A stretch of DNA of 64,000 nucleotides from Mycolicibacterium tusciae JS617 (GTDB lineage: Bacteria > Actinomycetota > Actinomycetes > Mycobacteriales > Mycobacteriaceae). The notes below the pieces were generated by a model. It was not told the DNA's origin. It searched no databases and saw only the letters and a list, made by a program, of their open reading frames with translations. Location of the stretch: the NCBI RefSeq assembly GCF_000243415.2, contig NZ_KI912270.1, positions 4,030,001 through 4,094,000 of the forward strand, in the 5' to 3' direction. Positions within the stretch are counted from its first letter, which is position 1; each line of letters opens with the position of its first letter. Positions 34,840-47,200 of this stretch are shown one piece after another. Both the position numbers and the translations under genes were made by a program.

Positions 34840-35098
34840 GTGCCTGCCAACGACCGCGAGGCGGCCGCCGACAGTGGCGTCGTTCCAGGTATTGACGGAA
34901 ATTCCCCGCACCATGAGTGCTGCGAACTAGTCGGTCGGGTACTCGGCAGAACACGACAGCTCTACAAACACCGTTTTGATCGCTGCACCTCCGGACGACT
35001 CGCGGATACCTTCGACCGAGCATTTGGCCAACGGCCCGCCCCTCGTCCCGTTGAGGTTTACCCGGTAGCTCTGCGCGCGTAGATCATTGACGACATGA
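34840..35098 (-). pseudogene. truncated copy of the small secreted protein gene plus its 3' flank
   Basis: 34,840-34,926 matches the 3' flank of the secreted-protein gene (about 16,090-16,180). 34,927-35,098 encodes its last 57 residues, beginning VVNDLRAQSYRVNLNGTRGG and ending CSAEYPTD, ahead of the TAG stop. The signal peptide and start are gone; at about 35,097 the sequence switches abruptly to MFS-gene DNA. About 86% identity by eye to the intact protein at 16,181. Confidence 0.82.
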
Positions 35099-35206
35099 AC
35101 GCCAGCAATAGGATCCTCGGGTGGCTGAGTGCCTTCTTCAGCGGCCAGCGCTGGCCGCTCTCAGCCAGCGACCGTTCGAAGTCCAGTGTCGTTTCCAGTC
35201 AGTCCT
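35097..35206 (-). pseudogene. decayed fragment of the MFS transporter gene (second piece)
   Basis: Reads LETTLDFERSLAESGQRWPL then KKALSHPRILLLAF on the minus strand, matching residues encoded at 15,222-15,335 of the MFS gene. It is joined on one side to the truncated secreted-protein copy and ends 35 bp before the NRPS stop. The order of pieces differs from the original locus, so this is a scrambled duplicate. Confidence 0.82.
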
Positions 35207-35240
35207 CTCTGTAGGTTCCAGATCACAGCGTTCTACGCCA

Positions 35241-38200
35241 TTAGAGCAGTCCGAGTGACTTCAGGTCGGTGACGTATTTGACGATGACCGGTGCTGAGAC
35301 GTGCGGAATGTCGTTGTCGGGACCGATCTTTGCCTCCTGCACCGCGGCGTGGAATCGATGCGCCGGGGCGTAGGACCCCAACGTCGGTTCCGGTGCGTGC
35401 AGATTGCCGGTGGTCTGCATCAGCATCTGCAGCATCTGCAACACCGAGTTTTGCCGCTGATGCTCGGACAACCCGCGCAGACCGGCCTCAAACCGCGCCA
35501 CGAACTCCCCGAAATCGGCGACACGCTCGATCGGATGGCCCGCCTCGATCAACCAGTCGACATACTCATCGATCCCGATACCGTCGTCATGGGGATTCAT
35601 CACATGGAACGTGTCAAACCCGTCCACCAGCTGCGTACCCAACGTGGCCACCGCCTCGGCGACGAAGTCCACCGGCAGCCCATCGAAATGCGCCCGCTGA
35701 CGGTTGCCGTCGCCATCAAGCTGATAGAACGAAACCGGCGCCACCCCGGTGGCCACAATGCTGAGTACCATCCGGGTCACCGTGTCAGACACATTGAGCT
35801 GACCCACATACTTCGGATCGGCCAGGATCATCCCCGACCGGAACACCGCTACCGGCAGCCCGCACAGATCGTGAGCCTCGCGCAGCAACACCTCACCGGC
35901 CCACTTGCTGTTGCCATAGCCGTTGGCATAACTGCCGTCCACCACACGGGTGGAACTGATCTCGCGGATATCGGCATCCTCGACGAATGCCGACGCGTCG
36001 ATCTGGCCACCGACGTCTGAGGTCGAGACATAGGCGAACGGCTTGAGCCTGGTGGTCAACGCGAACCGGATCAACTCCGCAGTGCCCACCACGTTGGGGC
36101 CGAACAACTCACCGTAGGGCAAGACGCTGTTGACGAACGCCGCCGAATCGATGATCAGATCCACCGAACCGGCCAGCCGCTGCCAGGTCTGCTCGCCAAG
36201 ACCCAGATGGGCTTCACCCTTATCACCGGCCACGACCTGCAACCGATCAGCAGCCAAGTCCTCAAAGCGCCGCAACAGCTCCGGATCGCCGCTATCGAAG
36301 GTCTTCGCCAGGCGCGCCCGCGCATCCTCATCAGAGCGACCCCGCACCAGGCACACCAGGGTCCCGTCGACCTGCGCCATCTGCTCGAGCAACTGCAACA
36401 CCATGTACCGGCCCAAGAAGCCCGTCGCACCGGTCAACAAAACAGTGCGTACCTCGGCACTGGGACCCGCCAAACCCGGGACGCCGCTGAGCGTGGTCGC
36501 ATCGATGAACTTGTCCAACGTCAAATCAGCGGCACGCACCTCGGTGGCACCGGCACCATGCACCGCCGCAAAGCTGGGTCCATGAGCGACAGACCTTGCC
36601 GAGCCGAGATCGTCCTCCAAGTGACGGCTAAGAACACTGACCGTCGGCGATTCGAACAAGGTGTAAACCGCGAGTCGGGCATCTAGGCCACTGTTGACGG
36701 CGGCGATCACCCGCATCGCAGAGATCGAGTCCCCGCCGAGGTCGAAGAACGAGTCGTCAACCCCGACCCGCTCCACCCCCAACACCTGAGCGAAGATGCC
36801 GGCGATGATCTCCTCGACGGCGTTGGTCGGGGGACGGTACCGTTCGGCGTCGTGATAATCAGGTGCGGGCAGGGCACGGGTATCCAGCTTGCCGGTCACC
36901 GTCAACGGCAACGCCTCCACCGCAACCACGGCCGCCGGAACCATGTATGTCGGCAACTGCTGAGCCAACACATCACGTACTAGAGTCAGATCCACTGCCC
37001 CAGAAGCATATTCGGTGACATACCCCACCAGACGCTTGTCGCCGGGGCGGTCCTCGCGGACGATCACCACCGCCTGATCCACACCGTCCGCGGCGGCCAG
37101 CGCGGCCTGCACTTCGCCCAGCTCGACACGGTGGCCACGAATCTTGACCTGTTCGTCGGCGCGGCCCACGTACTGCAGCTGGCCGTCCTCACCCCAGCGC
37201 ACCAGATCGCCGGTGCGATACATCCGCCCACCGGGCGCCCCGAACGGGCACGCCACAAAACGTTGCGACGACAGGCCGGACCGGCGCACATAGCCGACAC
37301 CGATACCACGGCCGGCCAGATACAGCTCACCCACCACACCAGCAGGCAACGGCCGCAGCCATTCGTCGAGGACGAACGTCGCACCGCCGGAAACCGGCGT
37401 ACCGATCGGCGCCACAGGTGATCCCGGCACCAGCGGTGCACTGATCGCCGCATAGATCGTGGCCTCTGTCGGGCCGTAGGCGTTGATCATCACCCGACCG
37501 GCACCCCACCGATCCACCAACTCGGTCGGGCAGGCCTCACCGGCCACCACCAAAGTGGTGTTCTCCAGACCCTCCGGCGACAGCATCCCCACCGCCGACG
37601 GAGTCTGGTAGAGAACCGTCACCTCTTCGGCGACCAACAAATCATGAAAGTCGCCCGGCGAGCCGATGACGGCATCGGGCACGATCACCAACCGCGAACC
37701 GTGTAGCAGCGCACCCCAGATCTCCCATACCGATACGTCGAAGACCAGCGAATGCCATTGCGACCACACCTGTCCCGCCCCTGTAGGTATATCGGACGGC
37801 AACGACTCGAGCACCTGGGTCACGTTGTGATGGGTCACTGCCACACCCTTGGGGATGCCGGTAGTGCCCGACGTGTAGATGATGTAGGCGATGTCGTCCG
37901 GCGACGGCGTCGGTAATGCGATCCCGTCTTGAGTATCGACGGCGAGGTCGTCGACTCCCAAGACGATGCCGTTGTATCCATGGAGACGGGCAGCCAGATC
38001 ACCAGCGGTGATGACGGCGATCGGCGCGGTGTCGCCGAGTACGAAGTCGATCCGGCTGTCAGGATGGGCGGGGTCGATCGGCAGATACGCCGCACCGGTC
38101 TTGAGCACCGCCAGGATGGCCACGATCGCTTCAACAGACCGCGGAAACAGCAGCGCCACAAAGTGGCCCGGTCCGACACCGTGGCCGATCAATCGACGAG

Positions 38201-41200
38201 CCACCCTGCTCGATGCCCGATCGAGTTCCTGATACGTCAGTGAGTGGCCCTGGCCGGTCACCGCCACCGCTTCCGGAGTCCGCGCCACCTGCTCGCCGAA
38301 CATCGCAGGGATGGACACCGGCGTGGGCGTCTGCAGGGTCAAGGCCGCCCGGTTACCCCATGCATCGAGCTGCACGTACTCAACGCCATCCAGCACATCG
38401 ATCGACGACAACCGGCGGTCAGGATCGGCGGTCATGGCCACCAACACACGCTGGAAGCGAGCGACCAACGCCTCGATGGCGGCCGCGGCGAACACGTCGC
38501 TGTCGTATTCGACGCGAAGGCCTACCTCGTGGCCCGGTGTCGCGGCCATGGTCAACGGATAGTGGTTGTACTCGCGGCTCCTGAACTCGGTGACCGTCAA
38601 CTCCTGCGCACCCGACAATGCACCCGCGTCGATCGGATAGTTCTCATAGATGAACAGGGTGTCGAACAGGCGGTCATGTCCGGTGACCCGGTGGATGTCG
38701 CCAAGCGCCAGATGCTGATGCTCGAGCGTGTCGTTGTGGATTTCCTGCAGTTGCTGGAGGAGATCGGTGACCGTCGCCGTGGCGCTCACATTCGCGCGTA
38801 CCGGCACGGTGTTGATCAGCAGCCCCACCATGGCTTCCGCGCCGGGCACGTCGGATGGCCGCCCCGAAACCGCGGTGCCGAACGCCACGTCGTGCTGTCC
38901 GGTGAGGGTCACAAGCAGCTGAGCCCAAGCGGCGCGCAGCACCGTACTGACAGTGGTGCGACGCGAGCGCGCGAGCTCGCCGAGCGCCCGCGTGGTCTCC
39001 GGTGAGATCAGGAAGGATCCGACACCACGGCGCCCAAGCGTCAAGCGGCCCCCGGGGGCGACGAGGGTAGGGGTATCGAAACCGTCGAACACCTTGGCCC
39101 ACAACGCCTCCGCCCTGGTTCGGTCCTGGCCGGCCAGCCAGGTGACGAACCTGCGGTAGGGCGTGGGTTCGGGTAGGCGCTGCCTGTAATAGCCGGCGAA
39201 GATCTCCTGCAACAGGACCGGCAGCGACCATCCGTCGATCACGATGTGGTGGAAGGTGAGTACTAACCTATGCCGGTCATCTGCAGTTCGGAGGAGCGCG
39301 GCGCGAAACAGCGGCTGCATACCAGACAGATCGCAGACCGCCGCCCGCTCGGCGGCGCACACCTGGTCGATCTGGTCACCATCATCCAATTCGTATGATT
39401 GCCACGCAATTACGGGATCGATCGGGATGATCTGCACGGGCTCGCTGAACCGCGCGCAGAAGCGGGCGACCAGGTGGGGGTGGCGGTTGATGACGGCGTC
39501 GAGCGCAACGCGCAACCGATCCTGATCGAGGAACCCGGTCAGGGTGATGTCCAGCTGTACTGCGTATACGTCATCTCCCAGGCCCTGCGAAACAGCGGCG
39601 TGGAAGAGCAACCCCTCTTGCAACGGTGTCAGCGGCAGCACATCAGCGATCCGGTATTGCCTCGTAAGCTCGTCGATCTGCAGCTGGTCCAGCCGTGCTG
39701 GGGCGATGTCGGACGGGGTCAACCCGCCGCCGCCGCGTCGCACGTGAGCGCAGATGCCGGCCATGGCTTCAAACCACAATCGGCTGATGCGTCTGATGTT
39801 TTCGTCGTCCAGCACCGACGACGCCCACGTCCAGTTGGCCTGCAACTGCGGACCCGCCTCGGTATCAGCGGTGCCGGCGTTGAGTTCCACGGTGTGCGCC
39901 AACGGCATCGCCACCGCCGCCGCGACCTCGGCAGTCGTCACACTCTGCGGACTGATTCGCCACAGGTCTCCGGACAGATCACCCGCACCCGCACCCAACC
40001 GGCCCAGATAGTTGAACCCGATCACCGGATCCGAACCACCCAAATCCACATCGGGGTTCAGGTAGCGCAGCAGGCCGTAGCTCAGACCGTCAGGCAGGGT
40101 GCACAATTGCTCCTTGGCGGCCTTGACCACCGGACCCATGGCGGCGTCGCCAGCCACAATCTGATCCCACGGCAGCCCGTCGACGGCCAACGACACAGGG
40201 TACTTGGTGGTGAACCAGCCCACGGTGCGCGACAAATCGACGTCGCGGCTCAGTTCTTCCTGACGACCATGGCCTTCGACATCGATACCGATCGGGTCGC
40301 CGCCATTGCCCAGGAACTCCGTCCACGCCAGCCCGAACGCGATCAATAGGATGTCTTGCACGCCAGCATGGAACGCGGCCGGGACCGCCCCGAGCAGTTG
40401 CCGCGTGGTGTCGACATCCAACGACAACGACAGGCGCCCTGCGCTGACATACGTGTCGACCTCAGGCTGCGCCACCGGCAACGCGGACGGAACCGCGGCC
40501 ACCTGCCGCCATGCATCGGCGGTCTCCACCACCGCAGAGCTGCGCGCGTAGTCATTCAACAGCGAGGCCCATCGGGCGAACGACGTGCCGCCCGTCGGTA
40601 ATGCCACATCCTGCCCGCTATGTAGCTGGGACCAGGCAATATTGATGTCTTCCAACAGGATTCGCCACGACACCCCGTCCACGGCCAGGTGATGAACCAT
40701 CAACACCAACTGACTCGTCGAAACCACCCACAACCCGCGCAGCATCACTCCAGCGTGGGGGTTCAACCGAGACCGTGCCTCAGAAAGCGTCTCATCAGAG
40801 ATGACGTCTACCGCTTGAACGCACCCGCGCGCTTCCACCGATCCCACCGCCGGCACGGTAAAGGACCAGCCGCCGGCGCCATCGTCGTCGACCTGCATCC
40901 GCAAGGTTGCATGCCGGTCCAGCAGGGCCTGTACGACGAATTCGACATCGGCCTGAGTCACACCGGCAGGCGCCTGCAGCAAGACTGTCTGGTTGAACTC
41001 GTCGACCGCACCCTCGATGTCGTGCAGCCACAAAAGGATCGGGGTGGCCACCACAGGCCCGATACCCTCGTCGACTGAGTCACCGTCGCTGTCGACCACC
41101 CCGGCCAACCGCGCCACTCCGGCAACGGTCTGCTCGACGAAAATGTCACGCGGCCGGCACGACACCCCGGCTGCGCGGGCGCGAGCCACCACCTGCATTG

Positions 41201-44200
41201 ACAAGATGCTGTCCCCGCCCAGGTCGAAGAACGAATCGTCGACACCGACCCGCTCCACCCCCAAGACCTGAGCGAAAATCCCCGCCAGCACCTCCTCGAT
41301 CGCCGTCGCCGGGGCACGATAGCGCTCGGCGTCTTGGTACTCCGGCGCAGGCAAGGCTCGAGTGTCGAGTTTGTTGCTGGTGTTTAGCGGCAACGTTTCG
41401 AGCACCATCACCGCGGCCGGAACCATGTACGGCGGCAACCGATCTCCCAGCTGCGCACGAACCTCGACAGGATCCGCAGTTCCGGTGATGTACCCCACCA
41501 GACGCTTGTCGCCGGGGCGATCCTCGCGCGCGATCACCGCGGCGTGATCAACGCCGTCCAGCCCCGCCAACGCTGCACGCACCTCACCGAGCTCGATGCG
41601 GTAACCGCGAATCTTGACCTGCTCATCGGCGCGGCCCAGATACTGCACCTGCCCGTCGTCGCCCCAACGCACCAGATCGCCGGTGCGATACATCCGCGCC
41701 CCTGGCTCGCCGAAGGGGCACGCCACAAACCGCGAAGAACTCAGGCCGGGGCGGCGCACATAGCCGGCTGCCACACCTTCGCCGGCTACATACAACTCTC
41801 CGACCACACCGACCGCCACCGGCTGCAGCCACGTGTCCAACACGAACAATCCCGAACGAGGCACCGGCAAGCCGATCGGGACGACCCCCGCACCCGGCGT
41901 CAGCGGACGGCTGATCACGACACACATCGATGTCTCAGTCGGGCCGTAGGCGTTGATCATCACCCGCCCAGCCGCCCACCGATCCATGAGCTCGGTCGGG
42001 CAGGCCTCACCGATCACGGCGAGCGCCGTGTTCTCCAGGCCCTCCATCGACAGCATCGCCACCGCCGAGGGCGTCTGAATCAATACCGTGACACCCTCGT
42101 TGACCAACAGCTTGTGGAAGTCCTCCGGCGAGGCGGCCACCGATTCAGGTACCACAACCAGCCGGCCGCCGTGCAGTAGCGCTCCCCACATTTCCAATAC
42201 CGAAGCGTCGAAGGCGAGCGAGTGGGCCTGCGTCCACACGCCTGGCAGCGGCAATCCGAAGTCCATCGTCGTCATCAACTGGGCGGCGTTGTGGTGGGTC
42301 ACCGCCACGCCCTTGGGCATACCGGTGGTGCCCGACGTGTAGATGATGTAGGCGAGATCGTCGGGCGCCGGTCCCGGCAACGGGGTACTGGGCTGCGTAT
42401 CGAGGGCCGCGTCGTCGATGTCGATGACCGGCAGGTCGAACCCGTCCAGGCACGACCGCAACGCACTGCTGGTGATCGCGGCGATCGGTTCGGAGTCGGC
42501 CAGGATGAACTTCAGCCGCGCCGCCGGCACCAAGGGGTCGATCGGCGAGTACGCCGCCCCGGTCTTGAGCACCCCCAGAATCGCGATGATGGCCTCGGCC
42601 GAACGCTCCGACATCAGCGCCACCCGCTTACCCGGACCGGCGCCATAACCGGCCAGCAGGTTGGCCATCCGGTTGGCGGCTTCATCCAGCTCGCGATAGC
42701 TCCACGACCGCTCACCAAACCTCAGCGCCACCGTCTCTGGCACCCGATCCACATGCGCGGCAAACGATTCCGGAATCGATACCGGCTCGACCGTCGGCCG
42801 AGTCAATACCGCCCGATTACCCCATGCATCGAGCTGATCGTGTTCATCGGCAGCGAGCAGATCGATCGACGACAACCGCTGATCAGGTTCGCCGGCCATG
42901 GCAGTCAACACGCGCTGGAAGCGGTCGGCCAGTCCCTCGATGGTGGTCGCATCGAAGAGTTCGGAGTCGTATTCGACGCGGAGGCCGACCCGATGGCCCG
43001 GCGTTATGACGATCGAAAGGGGGTAGTGGTTGTATTCGCGGCTGGTGAAATCGGCGACGGTCAGGTCCTGGACGCTCAACAGCGCGCCGGGATCGATCGG
43101 GTAGTTCTCGTAGACGAACAAGGTGTCGAACAGGCGGTCCTGTCCGACGGCGCGGTGAATCTCAGCCAGTGCCAGATGCTCGTGCTCGACGGTGTCGTTG
43201 TGGGCGCGTTGCAGTTGGCCCAGCAGGTCGGCCACGGTGATCGTCGCGCTCATGTTCGCGCGTACCGGCACCGTGTTGATCAAAAGCCCGACCATGGAAT
43301 CCGCGCCGGCCAGGTCCACCGGCCGCCCCGACACCGCCGTGCCGAACGCCACATCCTGATGTCCGGTCAGCCACATCAACAGCCGAGCCCACGCCGCCTG
43401 CAGCACCGTGCTTGCGGTGGTGTGGCAAGAACGAGCGAGTTCACCTACAGCTGTGGTGGTTTCGGTAGATGCGAAGATCGAGTAGTTTCCACGTTTTCCG
43501 GCCTGGGCGGGTGGGGCGACCAGCGTCGGGGTTTCGAAACCGTGCAGCACCCGGGCCCAGGCCGCTTTGGCGGCGTCGTCGTCCTGGCCGGCCAGCCACG
43601 TCACGAAGGCGCGGTAAGGCACGGGCGCCGGCAGGCGCTGCCCGAAATAGCCGGCGAAGATGTCCTGCAACAGAATCGGCAACGACCAGCCATCGATCAC
43701 GATGTGGTGAACGCTGATCACCAACCGATGCGCATTGCCCGGGGTGTCGATCAGCGCGGCACGAAATAGCGGTTGCTCACCGGAGAGATCACACACCGCC
43801 GCCCGCTCCGCCGCGCACAACCCCTCGACCTGCTCATCAGCATCGAATTCCACATGCTGCCACGCGATCTGCGGGGTCGCGGGGATGACCTGCACCGGCT
43901 CCTCCAACGACACCGTCACAAACCACGCCGCCAGGTTCGGATGGCGGGCCACCATCGCATGCACGGCGTCACGCAACCGGTCGGCATCCAGGGCGCCGGT
44001 CAAGGTGATAACCAATTGCACCGCATACACGTCGTCGGCCGAGTCCTCCACGAACGCCGACTGGAACAACAACCCCTGCTGCAACGGCGTCAACGACAAC
44101 ACGTCAGAAAAGGAGAACTGCCGGCTCAGATCCTCGAGCTGAGACTGCGTCACCCGCGCCGGCTCCACATCCGACGGGGTCAACCCACCCCCACCACCGC

Positions 44201-47200
44201 GCACGTGCGCGCAGATCCCGGCCAACGCCTCAAACCACAACCGGCTCAACCGCTCCACCGTCTCGGCATCCACCGCCGAGGGTGCCCACGACCAGGCGGC
44301 CTGCAGCTGCGGACCGGCGTCGGTGTCGGCGGTGCCGGCGTTGAGTTCCACCGAGTGCGCCAACGGGATCGCCACCGCAGACGCCACCTCCGCGACCGCC
44401 ACACTCGCTGGGCTGATCCGCCACAAGTCTTCCGACAGAACCCCCGCACCGGCACCGAGGCGGCCCAGATAGTTGAACCCGATCACCGGATCCGGGTTGT
44501 CCAGATCCACCTCGGGGTTCAGGTAACGCAGCAGACCGTACGTCAACCCGTCCGGCAGCGCACGCAGCTTTTCCTTGGCGGCCTTGATGATCGGGCCCAA
44601 CGACACATCGCCTGCGACGATCTTGTCCCACGACAATCCCCCACCAGTCAGCGCGACCGGGTACTTGGTGGTGAACCAACCCACCGTGCGCGACAGATCC
44701 AGATCGGGGGCCAGCTCCTCGTGGCGGCCGTGGCCTTCCACATCCACCCCGATGGCTTTGGTGGTGCCCACCACTTCACCCAGGGCCAACCCGAACGCGA
44801 TCAACAGAATGTCTTGCACCCCGGCATGAAACGCCGCAGGCACCTCCCCCAACAACAGGCGCGTCGTGTCGACATCCAACGACACCGACAACCGTCCCGC
44901 AGAAATATGGGTATCGGTCTCAGGTTGGACGGCCGGCAAAACCGCCGGGACCGCGGCCACCTGCTGCCAGGCCTCGGCGGTCTTCACCACCGGCGAACTG
45001 CTGGCATGCTCCTCCAACAGCGACGCCCACCGCTGGAACGACGTCCCGCCGGGCGGCAGGTCGATCGGCTGGCCGCTGTGATGCTGGGCCCAGGCGATGT
45101 TGACGTCCTCCACCAGGACGCGCCACGACACCCCATCCACGGCCAGGTGATGAATCACCATTAACAGCTCACGCGTCGAGGTCATCCACAGTGCGCTCAG
45201 CATCCGCCCCGCCACCGGATTCAACCGCGACCGCGCCCCCACCAATGCCTCATCGGAGAAGGCATCGACCGAGTGCAGGCAATCACCGGCCTGCACCACA
45301 CCCGGCTCGGGCACCACCAACACCCAGTGCCCATCCACGATCTCGCCGCGCAACCGCAACGCCGCATGATGATCCAGCAGCGCCTGCACCACCGCGACCA
45401 CGTCGGCCTCACCGACCTCGGCCGGCGCCTGCAACACCAAAGTCTGGTTGAACCCCTCCACCGCGCCGCCGACGTCACCGAGCCACCGCATGATCGGCGT
45501 GGCCGCCACCGCACCGACACCCTCATCGACAACCGCGGCCTCACCACCGATCACCGTGGCCACCGCCCCCAACCGGGCCACCGTCTGCTGCACGAAAATG
45601 TCACGCGGCCGACACAACACCCCCGCCGCCCGCGCCTGGGCCACGACCTGCATCGACAAAATGCTGTCCCCACCCAGATCGAAGAACGAGTCATCCACCC
45701 CGACCCGCTCCACCCCCAACACCTGCGCGAAGATGGCGGCCAAGATCTCCTCGATCGCCGTCCCCGGCGCGCGATACTCAGCCCCCAACACCCGATACTC
45801 CGGTGCCGGCAAAGCGCGGGTATCCAACTTGCCGTTCGACGTCAACGGCAATCTGTCCAACACGACGATCGCCGTCGGCACCATGAACGGCGGCAACCGC
45901 TGCGCCAGCCCGGCACGCACCTCAGCCGCATCCGCGACCCCGGTGATATACCCCACCAGACGCTTATCACCAGGACGGTCCTCGCGCGCGATTACCGCGG
46001 CCTGATCCACCCCCTCCGCACCCACCAGGGCAGCCTGGATCTCCCCCAACTCAATACGGAAGCCGCGGATCTTGACCTGCTCATCAGCACGCCCGACATA
46101 CAGCAGCTGCCCATCGTCACCCCAGCACACCAAATCCCCGGTTCGGTACATCCGACCACCGGGGGCCCCGAACGGGCACGCCACAAATCGCGACGACGTC
46201 AAACCCAACCGGCCCACATAACCAGCCGTCACGCCGTCGCCGGCCACATACAACTCACCGACCACACCAACAGGCACCGGCTGCATCCAGGTGTCCAGCA
46301 CGAAGAAGGAAAGATGCGCCAACGGCACGCCGATGGGGCTGACATTTTGATCAACGTCGCTGCCGAGGATCTCCCTGAACGACGCGTGCACAGTCGTCTC
46401 GGTGATGCCGTACATGTTGATCATGCGCGGCAGTCCCGGATGACTGTGCAGCCATGCCGAAAGACGCTGGGGCTCAAGTGCTTCACCACCGAACACCACC
46501 GTCTGAAGCTTCAACTGCTGCCCCAGCTCGGGCTGCAGCGCGTCGGCGGTCTGCAACGCGTAGAACGCCGAGGGCGTCTGACTCAGCACGCTGACCTGCT
46601 CGGTGACCAACAACTGGTGCAGATCCTCAGGCGAGCGAACGATCGCATCCGGCACGATCAGCAGTCGGCCACCATAAAGCAGCGCACCCCAGATCTCCCA
46701 TACCGAATAGTCAAACGCCAGCGAGTGGCATTGCGTCCAGACCTGCCCCAGCGCCAACTCGACATCCAGCGATTCCAACAACCGGGTCACGTTGCGGTGA
46801 GTGACCGCGACACCTTTGGGCTTACCAGTCGTACCCGACGTGTAGATGATGTAGGCGATGTCATCTGCCCTCGGTGCCGAAAGCACCGCTGCCGGTGCAG
46901 CATCACGTACCGAGTCATTGACATCGATGACCGGCACATCGAAGGACTCCAACCGCGCACGCAGATCCGTCGTCGTGACCGCGACGACCGGCGCGGCGTC
47001 CCTCAGCACGTATTCGATCCGGGCGTCGGGATGACCGGGGTCGATCGGCAGATACGCCGCCCCGGTCTTGAGCACGGCCAGAATCGCAGCGATCGCGTCG
47101 TCAGATCGCGGAAGCAGCAGCGCCACAAGCTGTCCGGGACCCGCGCCGTTCGCGGCCAACACGTTCGCCAGCCGGTTGGCGGCCTCGTCGAGTTCGCCAT

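Noticed and set aside
35291..36020. Plus-strand frames over the NRPS reductase domain
   Set aside because: Shadows of the reductase coding sequence.
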